DNA of 24,685 nucleotides from contig JBNGCY010000036.1 of the NCBI GenBank assembly GCA_049975505.1, positions 1 through 24,685 on the forward strand, in the 5' to 3' direction. Under the pieces are notes generated by a model. It was not told the DNA's origin. It worked only from the letters and a program-made list of their open reading frames with translations, and ran no database searches. This DNA is from JAIVHC01 sp049975505. GTDB taxonomy: Bacteria; Desulfobacterota; Desulfuromonadia; Desulfuromonadales; Desulfuromonadaceae. Of this stretch, positions 1 to 7,332 are shown piece after piece; the stretch's first letter is position 1, and each line of letters opens with the position of its first letter. The position numbers were made by a program, and so were the translations under genes.

Positions 1-89
1 TGGCGCTCGAATCAGCGCGTGAGGCGTGTGAGAAGCAGGAACGCAGTCTGCTGGGCAAGATTGCGCGCGCGATTCCTACGCCGGGATAA
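1..89 (+). CDS. C-terminal tail of an unidentified protein (partial)
   Basis: The window opens inside a reading frame that runs from base 3 to a TAA at 87-89. It encodes about 28 residues rich in Ala, Glu, Arg and Lys and ending in IPTPG. The composition suggests the end of an alpha-helical soluble segment. Too little remains to name a family. A hairpin terminator at 185-215 lies about 100 bases downstream, which supports this being the real end of a transcription unit. The frame is the only open one across this edge with a sensible composition, but coding status is inferred. Confidence 0.45.
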   Translation, partial: ALESAREACEKQERSLLGKIARAIPTPG

Positions 90-184
90 ATGAACCTTAA
101 ATTGAATCTGCGGCAGAACCTTGTATTTGTCCGCCCGTACCAACCTTGTTCTGGGCTGTTTCAATTTTATCCTGATGTTATTTG

Positions 185-215
185 ACCCCATGTCCGCGTA
201 ATGCGAGCATGGGGT
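185..215 (+). terminator. Hairpin terminator after the upstream partial gene
   Basis: ACCCCATG at 185-192 is the exact inverse of CATGGGGT at 208-215. A further CGC/GCG pair inside the loop (195-197 with 203-205) extends the structure. The right arm is followed by TGTCTTTTAT, a modest T-tract, fitting an intrinsic terminator on the + strand for the gene ending at 89. The rest of 216-394 shows no gene that I can support. Confidence 0.6.
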
Positions 216-394
216 TGTCTTTTATGCCTATCAAATCACATGCGCAACTGGCATGCCCTGATGGGATACGGTAGCATGCAAAAATGTACTATACACAGTA
301 GCACAACCCGAGTAGATGTACTTGCATATCCAAGCCCTCACAACGTACACTCCCAATCATTTCAAAATCATAATCAACCTGGGACTGAATCACC

Positions 395-907
395 ATGTCG
401 AACCGAAAAACATCAAAACCCGCACCCATCTACATGACCCCAGCCTGTGCCCGAAGGTTGAAGGCTGAGCTCAAAGAGATCCTCTACGAGTTGCGACCCG
501 AGATGGTGAATACAGCCGCCTGGGCTGCAGGCAACGGCGACCGGAGTGAAAATGCCGACTACCAATATGCCAAAAGAAAACTCAGACAGTATGACGGCCG
601 GATACGTTTTCTGACCAAGCGCCTGGAGGCTGCAACCATCGTTGATCCGGTGGAGCAGCAGAAGATAGCCAACGGCAGAGTCCTGTTTGGCTGTACCGTC
701 ACTGTTGAAGACGAAGATGGAGAAGAGAAGGTTTTCAGTATTGTCGGCACCGATGAACTTGATCCCGCACGCGGTCACGTGAGCTGGGCCTCCCCCATTG
801 GTCGCGCCCTGCTCGGAGCGTCTGAGGGTGACGTGGTCTCATTTACCGCCCCCGGCGCTCAAGCAGAACTTGAAATCATCAAGGTCGAATATAAAGACCT
901 CGACTGA
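395..907 (+). CDS. greB: Transcript cleavage/elongation factor GreB
   Basis: The 170-residue product matches the Gre family in length and layout. An N-terminal antiparallel coiled coil (about residues 14-90) carries the conserved NGDRSENADYQY stretch at 47-58; Asp49 and Glu52 correspond to the acidic tip that enters the RNA polymerase secondary channel. A C-terminal FKBP-like domain follows (about 95-170), with FSIVGTDELDP and SPIGRALLGASEGD. Gre factors stimulate the intrinsic RNA cleavage activity of backtracked RNA polymerase. The TKRLEAATIVDP linker resembles GreB more than GreA. The first ATG is used; the upstream GGGA is a weak ribosome site, and Met14 is a less likely alternative because it would trim the helix entry. 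The gene appears to be single. Confidence 0.9.
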   Translation: MSNRKTSKPAPIYMTPACARRLKAELKEILYELRPEMVNTAAWAAGNGDRSENADYQYAKRKLRQYDGRIRFLTKRLEAATIVDPVEQQKIANGRVLFGCTVTVEDEDGEEKVFSIVGTDELDPARGHVSWASPIGRALLGASEGDVVSFTAPGAQAELEIIKVEYKDLD

Positions 908-1089
908 ACCATTATAAAATCAGCGTAACATAAGGTGCTGCACCGTCTCGTTTCCAAACGGCAAAGGGGTGACCTATTAAAAGGCTGCTGTCGATGGCAC
1001 AGACGTACCCCATAAACATTGACATACATTATTTCCCATCGTTAGCACATTCCGCTGAAAGCGGGCCACCTCGGGATTAGCATCGTTGA
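908..1089. other. Non-coding stretch between greB and the transposase remnant
   Basis: No open frame with credible composition is present. The stretch contains a short perfect dyad GGTGCTGCACC at 934-944, which also occurs at 1164-1174 inside the transposase remnant; at this length the match may be chance. No convincing terminator for greB was found. Confidence 0.5.
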
Positions 1090-1209
1090 AAAAAGCACGA
1101 ACGCACCGAAAAACCTCTCGGGAAAATTTCTTTTGTCGACCATCTGGAGCAGCTGACGGGATAGGTGCTGCACCCGGAAAAGCCCGGCCCGAAAAAGAAG
1201 GGAACGTAG
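1090..1209 (+). pseudogene. Remnant C-terminus of a REP-associated tyrosine (Y1) transposase
   Basis: One frame translates as KKHERTEKPLG followed by FVDHLEQLTG, a TAG at 1162-1164, then VLHPEKPGPKKKG and a stop at 1207-1209. From memory of the family, this is the usual ending of REP-associated tyrosine transposases: a HERTGRPLG-like segment, a helix with a LEALTGR-like core, and a final Arg/Lys-Pro-Gly-Pro-Lys-Lys tail. An in-frame TGA at 1087-1089 precedes it, and the catalytic HUH domain is absent, so only about 40 degraded codons survive. The C-terminal codons lead straight into the repeat at 1214-1276, which is where such elements carry their end motifs. The gene is dead; the family call rests on motif recognition only. 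Confidence 0.7.
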
Positions 1210-1213
1210 AATT

Positions 1214-1276
1214 AAATATTCTGTCCCCGTAACTTCAAAATATTCTGTCCCCGTAACTTCCTGTCCCCGTAACTTC
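1214..1276. repeat. Three tandem copies of a CTGTCCCCGTAACTTC repeat
   Basis: Copies of AAATATT-CTGTCCCCGTAACTTC occupy 1214-1236 and 1238-1260; a shortened third copy, CTGTCCCCGTAACTTC, occupies 1261-1276 and abuts the second. GGGGACAG-type sequences are commonly found flanking Y1/REP-associated transposase genes, and here the array begins five bases after the transposase remnant's stop codon. It is best read as duplicated end sequence of that dead element. Confidence 0.75.
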
Positions 1277-1569
1277 CCTGAATTCCCTGTAGCCTTACCG
1301 AAACGTTTCCCTCAAACCATCCTGCTGAATTCACAGCACAAAATACAGCACACAGCTTAACCATTCCATATCCAGCGCCGTCTCGAGGCATACAATCTAA
1401 CAAAAAACACAAGTTCTGTTTACATGAACTGAACAATTATTTTGCAGAATCAATTTGCAAAGAATGTCGGGGGGAAAAAGAAGATTGGTGGCAACTTTTT
1501 CTTCTGATGCAATTAGTCTATCTCGAATGCCGCCAAAAATCCATTCAATAGGAAAACACAGGAGGAACA
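1277..1569. other. Upstream region of the porin gene
   Basis: No gene was found in this AT-richer stretch. A good Shine-Dalgarno sequence, GGAGG at 1561-1565, sits five bases before the porin ATG. Candidate -35/-10 pairs around 1364-1440 are too weak to claim, and no clear two-half-site Pho box is visible. Confidence 0.5.
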
Positions 1570-2964
1570 ATGAAACGCTTCAACGTATTGCTGGCTGTCT
1601 GTCTGATGCTGTCTCTGGTCAGCCCTGCCCTGGCCGTGAATTTCGACTTTCATGGCGACTTCAACAACCGTTTTATGGTCTACACCAACCACATTGACTG
1701 GTTTAATAGTGAAAAAGGTTCGCTGCAGGATGGCGACGTCAATGAAAGCTTTGGTGAAATTAAATACCGCCTGTGGACCGAGGCCAGCAGCGACAACGAT
1801 GCCATTAAGGGAGTCTACGCTGCCGAACTCGGTGGCATCCACTTTGGCGAGAAGAACTACAGTAAAGGCGGTGGCGGCGGATTTTCCGGCGATGGGGTCA
1901 ACATCGAAACCCGCTGGGCCTATGTCGATTTTGAACTCGGACCGGGACGCACCAGAATCGGTCTCATGCCCATTGGCATCAACAAATATTTCTGGAAAGA
2001 AACCGTCACCGGTATCGACTACAAAGGCATGGTCGGCAACATGGAATATGAACTGGCCTGGCTGCGCGGTTACGAGCATGTCCCCAGCAGTGACGACGAT
2101 GACAAGGAAGACCTCGACGCTCTGTATGCCCGCATCAATTTCAAACCGAGTAACGACATCAAAACAGGTCTGTTTGTAGTCTACCAGATGAGTGACGACG
2201 ACGGTGCAGGTTCCGGCCTCGATCCGCGCAGCTACCGCATTAAAAAGCTCAAGGAAACAGACCTGAGCCTGGCCACTCTGGGTAACGACGGTAAAGCCAG
2301 CTTCGGTAACATGTTTATCAACTGGGACCTCATGTTCCAGACCGGTTCCATCGATAACTTCACCTTTGATGTCAACGAATACGTCAACGGTGCCTATGGT
2401 GTCGCCACCTCCTACACCGATGATATGGACGTCAGCGCCTACTTCGCTCACATCGATATCGGTGCTAAATTCAGCAACGCCAAACTGACATACACCTTCT
2501 GGTACGCTTCGGGTGACGACGATCCCACTGACGGCGACCTGGAAGCTTTTATCTCTACAGATGTCGACATCACGGACAGCATTGTCATCTTCGAAGGTAA
2601 CTACTGTGACGATGACTACCACACCGAGAGCCCTTACCTGCTTGACAAGGGGATGATCTTAAACAAGCTGGCCCTCGACTACAAAGTCGACGACAGGCTG
2701 GAGGTTGGTGCCGCAGCGCTGTACCTCATGACAGCAGAAGAGATTGAGTACGCCGACAACAATGGCAATGTTCAGAAGGAAGACTCTCTGGGCTTTGAAC
2801 TGGATGCCTATATCAAATATCAGCTCTTTTCCAGTACCGAGCTGGCCCTTAACGTTGGCTACCTTATGTCGGATGATGCCATCGACTTCTACGAAGTCAA
2901 CAAAGACGGCAGTGCCGATGAGGACATTTTTGTTTCATCCGCCCGCCTGCGCTACAAGTTCTAA
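1570..2964 (+). CDS. Outer-membrane beta-barrel porin-like protein
   Basis: The 464-residue product begins with a typical Sec signal peptide (residues 1-22, ending SPALA before VNFDF). It continues with alternating hydrophobic/polar strands rich in aromatic residues and ends in RLRYKF, with the terminal Phe expected for recognition by the Bam machinery. It resembles the alginate-export/porin-like barrels often called hypothetical in deltaproteobacteria. Predicted loops are strongly acidic (SSDDDDKED near 175-183, SDDDGAGS, SGDDDPTDGD, CDDDYH), which argues for cation selectivity or divalent metal binding rather than anion uptake. Start: ATG with GGAGG at 1561-1565. It precedes an alkaline phosphatase in the same direction, with a hairpin between. 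The specific substrate is unknown. Confidence 0.75.
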   Translation: MKRFNVLLAVCLMLSLVSPALAVNFDFHGDFNNRFMVYTNHIDWFNSEKGSLQDGDVNESFGEIKYRLWTEASSDNDAIKGVYAAELGGIHFGEKNYSKGGGGGFSGDGVNIETRWAYVDFELGPGRTRIGLMPIGINKYFWKETVTGIDYKGMVGNMEYELAWLRGYEHVPSSDDDDKEDLDALYARINFKPSNDIKTGLFVVYQMSDDDGAGSGLDPRSYRIKKLKETDLSLATLGNDGKASFGNMFINWDLMFQTGSIDNFTFDVNEYVNGAYGVATSYTDDMDVSAYFAHIDIGAKFSNAKLTYTFWYASGDDDPTDGDLEAFISTDVDITDSIVIFEGNYCDDDYHTESPYLLDKGMILNKLALDYKVDDRLEVGAAALYLMTAEEIEYADNNGNVQKEDSLGFELDAYIKYQLFSSTELALNVGYLMSDDAIDFYEVNKDGSADEDIFVSSARLRYKF

Positions 2965-2978
2965 AATCTGTCATAGTT

Positions 2979-3015
2979 CCACTGAAAAAGCCGGAAAACT
3001 CGGCTTTTTCAGTGG
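2979..3015 (+). terminator. Perfect 15-bp hairpin between porin and phosphatase genes
   Basis: CCACTGAAAAAGCCG at 2979-2993 pairs exactly with CGGCTTTTTCAGTGG at 3001-3015 across a 7-base loop. The stem itself contains A5 and T5 runs, but no T-tract follows it on either strand. It could act as a terminator or attenuator after the porin gene, or as a 3' stabiliser that makes porin mRNA more abundant than the downstream phosphatase message. Confidence 0.7.
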
Positions 3016-3088
3016 ATATCCCAACAGCATCACAGCAGGAGACTGTGATGTCTAACCAACCCATCCATTCTATGGACAGGAGGAAATA

Positions 3089-4567
3089 ATGAAACACTGG
3101 AAAATCATCCCGGCTTTGCTGATAGTAACCCTGTTGCTGTCTTCTCAGGCATTTGCCGGTCTCTTCAGCGGGTACAAAGGTCCCCATGCCGGGCCTCAGT
3201 TTCACGGTCCCAAGTACATCTTCTACTTTATCGGTGACGGCATGGGCCTGCCCGTAACCACCGCTACCGAACACTACCTTGCCGCCGTACAGCAGGACGA
3301 CAGCGTCAGCGGCGGTGTCAAAGAAGTTAAACTCACCATGAGCAGCTTTCCGGTTCAGGGGGTATCGACCACCTACGCCAATAACCGTTACATTACCGGG
3401 TCTGCAGCAGCGGTCACCGCTCTGGCCTGTGGCAAAAAAACCAGCATCGGCACCATCGGCATGGACGACGACGGCACAGCTACCTACACCAACCTGGGCG
3501 AGCTGGCAAAAGCCCAGGGTCGCAAAGTCGGCATCATCTCCAGTGTCTCCATCGACCACGCCACCCCGGCTGGATTCTATGCTCACGTCCCCAGCCGCAG
3601 CATGTACCACGACATAGATATGCAACTGGCCAATAGTGGTTTCGACTACTTTGGCGGAGGCGGCCTCAAGGCTCCTGAAGGTAATGACGGCAATGCACTG
3701 AGCGTGGCCGAGGCCAACGGCTACACCATTGCCACTACCTGGAATGAACTCAACAGTGTTGATCCAGGTCAGAAAGTCATTGCCTATGATGCCAACCTGC
3801 AAGACAGCAAAGCTCTGCACTACGAAATCGACCGTGTTCGCGATGCCGAAAACCATATCTCTCTGGCACAGTTTACCCGCCGCGCCATTGAGCTGCTCGA
3901 CGGCGACAATGGTTTTTTCATCGTTGTTGAAGGAGGCAAGATCGACTGGGCCTGCCATGCCAACGATGCCAAAACCGCCATCATGGACACCATTGCCTTT
4001 GATGATGCCATTGCCGAAGCCGTTGCATTTATGAGCAGGCACCCGGAAGATACCCTGATTGTCGTTACCTCGGACCACGAGTGCGGCGGCATGACCATCG
4101 GCTTTGCCAACAACGGCTACGATACCGACCTGCAATTGCTTGAAGGGCAGACCATGTCATTCACTGATTTTGACACCTGGTTCGAAGACTACAAATCAAC
4201 CAGCAGCGCTGCCGACATTGATGCCACTCTGTGGGGCAAGATCCAGGAAGCCTTCGGCATGAGCCAGAGCGACTTCACCGACTATGAAATCGCCAAAATC
4301 GAGACCGCCTACGACAACAGCATGGGGGGTTACACCACGGATTACGCCGAGGAAGACATGCTGCTCTACGGAAACTATGAGCCCTTGACTGTGACCTTGA
4401 CCCACGTCATCAACAACAAGGCCAGTCTGGCCTGGACCAGCTACAGTCACACCGGAGTTCCCGTAAGCGTGTTGGCTACAGGTGCCTGTTCCGAAAATTT
4501 TGATGGTTTCTACGACAACACCGACATCGCCAAGAAGATTGCCCAGGCCATGGGAGAGTCTCTCTAG
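3089..4567 (+). CDS. Secreted alkaline phosphatase, PhoA family
   Basis: This 492-residue phosphomonoesterase has a signal peptide (1-23, SSQAFA|G), so it should work in the periplasm. The conserved metal and catalytic motifs are all visible: Asp50 in FIGDGMG, nucleophile Ser105 in TGSAAAVTAL, His157 and Thr159 in DHATPAGF, Glu281, Asp286 and His290 in EGGKIDWACHAND, Asp329-His330 in TSDHECGG, and His454 in SYSHTG. This is the two-zinc, one-magnesium arrangement of the family. Unlike E. coli PhoA, the residue before the nucleophile is Gly104 instead of Asp. AGGAGG at 3078-3083 gives a strong start at the ATG. It lies between a porin and a YibE/F gene; a role in releasing phosphate from surface esters is inferred. 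Confidence 0.9.
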   Translation: MKHWKIIPALLIVTLLLSSQAFAGLFSGYKGPHAGPQFHGPKYIFYFIGDGMGLPVTTATEHYLAAVQQDDSVSGGVKEVKLTMSSFPVQGVSTTYANNRYITGSAAAVTALACGKKTSIGTIGMDDDGTATYTNLGELAKAQGRKVGIISSVSIDHATPAGFYAHVPSRSMYHDIDMQLANSGFDYFGGGGLKAPEGNDGNALSVAEANGYTIATTWNELNSVDPGQKVIAYDANLQDSKALHYEIDRVRDAENHISLAQFTRRAIELLDGDNGFFIVVEGGKIDWACHANDAKTAIMDTIAFDDAIAEAVAFMSRHPEDTLIVVTSDHECGGMTIGFANNGYDTDLQLLEGQTMSFTDFDTWFEDYKSTSSAADIDATLWGKIQEAFGMSQSDFTDYEIAKIETAYDNSMGGYTTDYAEEDMLLYGNYEPLTVTLTHVINNKASLAWTSYSHTGVPVSVLATGACSENFDGFYDNTDIAKKIAQAMGESL

Positions 4568-4615
4568 GAATTTCAGCGCATCACTGCAAAGACAATTCCG
4601 CATCCCCAGAAACAC

Positions 4616-4645
4616 CAGTCAGGCGGCCTTCGGGCCGCCTGACTG
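4616..4645 (+). terminator. Strong UUCG-tetraloop hairpin after the phosphatase gene
   Basis: CAGTCAGGCGGCC at 4616-4628 pairs perfectly with GGCCGCCTGACTG at 4633-4645 around a TTCG tetraloop, giving a 13-bp GC-rich stem. Only TTTA follows before the first possible ATG of the next gene at 4649, so the T-tract is short. It probably ends or attenuates the phosphatase transcript, and it would hide any ribosome site for a start at 4649. Confidence 0.8.
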
Positions 4646-4648
4646 TTT

Positions 4649-5785
4649 ATGGAAAAAACAACAACCATGCTTATAAAAATGCCCTCCCGAGACCTGGCTT
4701 TAGTCGCTCTGCTCACCCTCATCTGTCTGGTTCTGGCATGGATGCCCAGTCCATGGGAAACGGGAAAAAAGGGGGAGACACGCCAGCTCAAAGCCCGTGT
4801 TCTTCAGGTTGACAATAGTGACCTGCACACCCAGCTAGTGGTGCGCACCGGCAGTCAAAGACTGCTTTTGGAGATCCTGGAGGGATCCTTTCGCGGTCAA
4901 AGAATTGAGGCCGAGAACTTTCTCCTGGGTAAAATGGAGCTTGATGAAGTTTATGCACAAGGCAATTTGGTACTGGTGGACGTGGGTGTCCGCGACGGAA
5001 CCCTGTTCAAACCTCAGCTGCGCGGGCGCTACCGCCTGCACACCGAATGGCTCCTGGTCGGGCTGTTTGCCCTCATGCTCATCAGCGTCGCCGGGTGGAC
5101 AGGCTTTAAAGCGTTGCTGAGCTTCTTTTTAGCTGGATTGCTGATCTGGAAGATAATGATCCCGGCGTTCCTGCTTGGCTATGATCCCATCCTGATAGCC
5201 CTGCTGGTGGTTGCCGCCCTGACAGCGGCCATCAGTTTTCTCATCGGAGGACTGACACGGCAGGGGGTTGTCTGTTTCCTCGGCGCCTTCAGCGGTCTGG
5301 CACTCACGGCCCTGCTTGCAGTTATATTTACCCGGGCCTTTCACATCCACGGAGCCGTGCGTCCCTTTGCCGAAACCCTCCTCTATTCCGGATTTTACCA
5401 CCTGAACCTGTCGCGTATTTTCATTGCCGGCATCTTTCTCGCGGCCGGCGGTGCCGTCATGGATCTGGCTATGGATATTTCGGCCTCCATGCGCGAGGTG
5501 CTTATGAAGCAACCTGACATCAGCTTCTGGGCGCATGTCTCTTCGGGTATGCGCGTCGGACGAGCTGTCATCGGCACCATGACCACCACCCTGCTTCTGG
5601 CTTACTCCGGCGGCTACACCTTCATGCTGATGCTGTTCGTCGCTCAGGGGGTCCCCCTGACCAATGTATTCAACCTCAACTATGTTGCGGCAGAGGTTCT
5701 CAACACGCTGGTAGGCAGCTTCGGTCTGGTCACCGTCGCCCCATTTACCGCGCTGTGTGGCGGCTTCATCTATCGCCGTCACTGA
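4649..5785 (+). CDS. YibE/F-family multispanning membrane protein
   Basis: The 378-residue product has one N-terminal membrane helix (about 16-32). An extracytoplasmic, mostly beta segment of about 100 residues follows (33-132), then a run of hydrophobic helices starting near 133, 153, 180, 205 and 255 and continuing to the C-terminus. The segment GAVMDLAMDISAS at 268-280 is a recognisable feature of the YibE/F family, whose transport role is not established. The start is uncertain: ATG at 4649 sits four bases after a strong hairpin and has no ribosome site, while ATG at 4667 is preceded by GGAAAAAAC. The gene follows alkaline phosphatase in the same direction and may be read through the hairpin. 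No terminator with a T-tract was found directly after it. Confidence 0.8.
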   Translation: MEKTTTMLIKMPSRDLALVALLTLICLVLAWMPSPWETGKKGETRQLKARVLQVDNSDLHTQLVVRTGSQRLLLEILEGSFRGQRIEAENFLLGKMELDEVYAQGNLVLVDVGVRDGTLFKPQLRGRYRLHTEWLLVGLFALMLISVAGWTGFKALLSFFLAGLLIWKIMIPAFLLGYDPILIALLVVAALTAAISFLIGGLTRQGVVCFLGAFSGLALTALLAVIFTRAFHIHGAVRPFAETLLYSGFYHLNLSRIFIAGIFLAAGGAVMDLAMDISASMREVLMKQPDISFWAHVSSGMRVGRAVIGTMTTTLLLAYSGGYTFMLMLFVAQGVPLTNVFNLNYVAAEVLNTLVGSFGLVTVAPFTALCGGFIYRRH

Positions 5786-5939
5786 GAGTCGCGACAGGGC
5801 ACTCTGCATACACACCGACGAATACGGGATGTCCGGCTTGAACGCTGTCACCCACGATTCATCACATAAAATACCGGACGCCAGGATATACTAAGCGTAA
5901 TAGTCCCAACATGGTAAGATTCTCTTTTCACAATGATGC

Positions 5940-5964
5940 GGGAGGATGGCACTACCATCCTCCC
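5940..5964. terminator. Hairpin between convergent yibE/F-type and hsp20 genes
   Basis: GGGAGGATGG at 5940-5949 pairs exactly with CCATCCTCCC at 5955-5964 around the loop CACTA. It lies between two convergent genes, 155 bases after the YibE/F stop and 38 bases after the hsp20 stop read on the - strand. T-tracts are poor on both sides, so it may be a bidirectional or Rho-assisted terminator. Confidence 0.6.
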
Positions 5965-6002
5965 CAATTGTGTTTGTTGTTAATGATAGGCTGTAAAAAA
6001 CA

Positions 6003-6563
6003 TTAAGAGTTTTTTATCTCAATTTGTTTTACATCCGATTTTGGCAGCGCCTTTCTCGGCACGGTCACGGTCAATATGCCTTTTTTAAAGGTAGCTTTGA
6101 TCTTGTCCTGATCTGCATCTTCTGGAAGGGAAAGTACCCGCTGAAAGGCGCCGTAGGAACGTTCCATCCGATAGTAATTCTTTTCTTTCTCCTCTTTTTC
6201 CTGCTTCTTTTCACCACTGATAGTCAGAGTGTCATTAACAATTTCCAACTTGACATCCTTCTCATCCACACCGGGGATCTCAACAGTTATCGTATACTCT
6301 TTGTCTGTGGCACCTAAATCAAGAGTAGGCTTCAAAATGTTTTCACCCAGTTGCGAAAACAGGGGTTGACTGAACCCGCGAAAAGCCTGATCAAAAAGCC
6401 GGTCAAGTTCATTATGAAACTGCTGCAGCGGATGAGTTGATGCGCCACCCTGCTCTACGGCATTCTGGCGTTTCACCGGCACCATTCCGCCTGCACCTTC
6501 CTCTTCCTTTTTGAACCAATTCCACGGAACCAATTTTTTAATGTCCATCTTTTTAATCTCCAT
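6003..6563 (-). CDS. Small heat shock protein, Hsp20/alpha-crystallin family
   Basis: This 186-residue cytoplasmic holdase chaperone would bind unfolding proteins without ATP. The alpha-crystallin domain spans about residues 78-170 and includes YTITVEIPGVDEKDVKLEI, LTISGEKK and the hallmark KGILTVTVPR at 161-170. A C-terminal IEI at 181-183 is the I-x-I motif used to assemble oligomers. The N-terminal arm (1-75) contains the LDRLFDQAF segment seen in class A Hsp20 proteins. The start ATG at 6563 has GGAGGAC about eight bases upstream. The gene stands alone, with a predicted promoter at 6585-6641 and a hairpin after its stop. No CIRCE element was seen, so heat control is not shown by the sequence. 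Confidence 0.92.
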   Translation of the reverse strand: MEIKKMDIKKLVPWNWFKKEEEGAGGMVPVKRQNAVEQGGASTHPLQQFHNELDRLFDQAFRGFSQPLFSQLGENILKPTLDLGATDKEYTITVEIPGVDEKDVKLEIVNDTLTISGEKKQEKEEKEKNYYRMERSYGAFQRVLSLPEDADQDKIKATFKKGILTVTVPRKALPKSDVKQIEIKNS

Positions 6564-6584
6564 CGCTTGTCCTCCACTTAGTTT

Positions 6585-6641
6585 ATTATAGTATTGTTAA
6601 ATGACCTGTACTAAAAATAATGTGGATTATTGCTATGTCAA
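6585..6641 (-). promoter_or_regulatory. Candidate sigma-70 promoters of the hsp20 gene
   Basis: On the - strand, a perfect -35 TTGACA (6636-6641) is followed after 16 bases by TATTTT (6614-6619). Closer to the gene a perfect -10 TATAAT lies at 6585-6590 but lacks a good -35. Either could drive hsp20, whose ATG is at 6563. The match is by eye to the sigma-70 consensus; no heat-shock sigma-32 consensus is evident. Confidence 0.5.
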
Positions 6642-6705
6642 GAGGGGAGGATAAAAAGCCTGAAAGTCAAAACTTATGGCACTGTCAATCTCCAAACATA
6701 ACACT

Positions 6706-6884
6706 TGATGGCGTCGCAAAAACTCACCGACTGCAGCCCCAGTGCAAAAACTGTCGTAATTGTCTCTCTGCTTCGACATATGTATGAGATGTTACATGCA
6801 ACATCTCTACAGAGACTATCACACGCCTTGCATTTGGCGCTTTTTGCTTAGCCATCTATTTTGATACTTTTTGCAAAAGCATCA
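6706..6884. repeat. Possible MITE-like element with imperfect inverted ends
   Basis: TGATGGCGTCGCAAAAACT at 6706-6724 matches the inverse of 6866-6884 at 14 of 19 positions. Inside lie nested inverted repeats, including GAGATGTT/AACATCTC (6786-6793 with 6800-6807) and an outer GTCTCT/AGAGAC pair (6762-6767 with 6811-6816). There is no coding frame. The structure fits a short non-autonomous palindromic element in the gap between hsp20 and the lipoprotein gene. Its right part could also form a terminator for the - strand lipoprotein gene. Confidence 0.4.
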
Positions 6885-6912
6885 CACTTTGACTCCCCCT
6901 TCTCTATCGCAG

Positions 6913-7332
6913 CTATTCCCCCTCAGCCTTTTCAAACGCCGCCTGCGCACCCTGATGGTCACCCAGGCGTGTCCGTGCCTGACCGATAATCTGCCAGTTC
7001 TGTGCTCGCTGATTCTTATCTGTGCCCGAAAGGATATTGGCTTTTTTAGCAAGGTTTTCAGCCTCGCGATACTGCCCCTGCTGCAGGCGCACACGCGCCA
7101 GTTCCTGCCACAATTCGGGGTTCTGCGGTTCGATGCGCAGAGCGCGCTCCAGGGATGCCCCCGCCATATCATGCTTTCCTGCGGCGGATTGGCTGCGCGC
7201 TGTATCCAACAGGCTGATGACTGCCTCGTTGCGGGATGGGGGTGGCGGCTCAGTGATATCCGGCTGGAGAGTGGCGCACCCAGCGAGCAGGAGTATCACG
7301 GCATATACTAAATAACGCTCAATCTTTTTCAT
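6913..7332 (-). CDS. TPR-repeat lipoprotein, candidate PBP1b activator
   Basis: The 139-residue product has a lipoprotein signal peptide with lipobox LLAGC, the lipidated Cys being residue 19. The next residue is Ala, not the inner-membrane retention Asp, so outer-membrane sorting is expected. After a Pro-rich linker (29-33) come about three tetratricopeptide helical pairs: 36-70, including AGASLERALRIEPQNPELW, about 71-103, and 108-137 with a QAAFEKA ending. Its ATG overlaps the stop of the upstream PBP1b gene in an ATGA, so the two are translationally coupled. Pseudomonas LpoP is a small TPR lipoprotein that activates PBP1b, and this gene is plausibly its counterpart; that is inference from architecture and position. 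It could instead be a generic TPR scaffold lipoprotein. Confidence 0.8.
   Translation of the reverse strand: MKKIERYLVYAVILLLAGCATLQPDITEPPPPSRNEAVISLLDTARSQSAAGKHDMAGASLERALRIEPQNPELWQELARVRLQQGQYREAENLAKKANILSGTDKNQRAQNWQIIGQARTRLGDHQGAQAAFEKAEGE

Noticed and set aside
90..185. Small open frame of 31 codons starting directly after the TAA of the partial gene
   Set aside because: No recognisable features, and its stop lies at the base of the terminator hairpin; probably chance.
1010..1033. CCATAAACATTGA occurs at 1010-1022 and again at 10631-10643, both beside accessory-looking DNA
   Set aside because: A 13-base match is expected a few times by chance in 24.7 kb, and the flanks diverge quickly.
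934..1174. Palindrome GGTGCTGCACC at 934-944 and 1164-1174
   Set aside because: The second copy lies inside transposase-derived codons and the match is too short to claim a repeat family.
1513..2622. Long - strand open frame (369 codons) opposite the porin
   Set aside because: Low-complexity Val/Asp-rich translation that mirrors the porin codons; the porin strand has the signal peptide and ribosome site.
2967..2984. CTGTCAT followed by AGTT, resembling half of a Pho box ahead of the phosphatase
   Set aside because: The second half-site does not match, and it overlaps the porin's terminator hairpin.
2897..4135. Long - strand open frame (412 codons) opposite the phosphatase
   Set aside because: Antisense shadow; all catalytic motifs are on the + strand.
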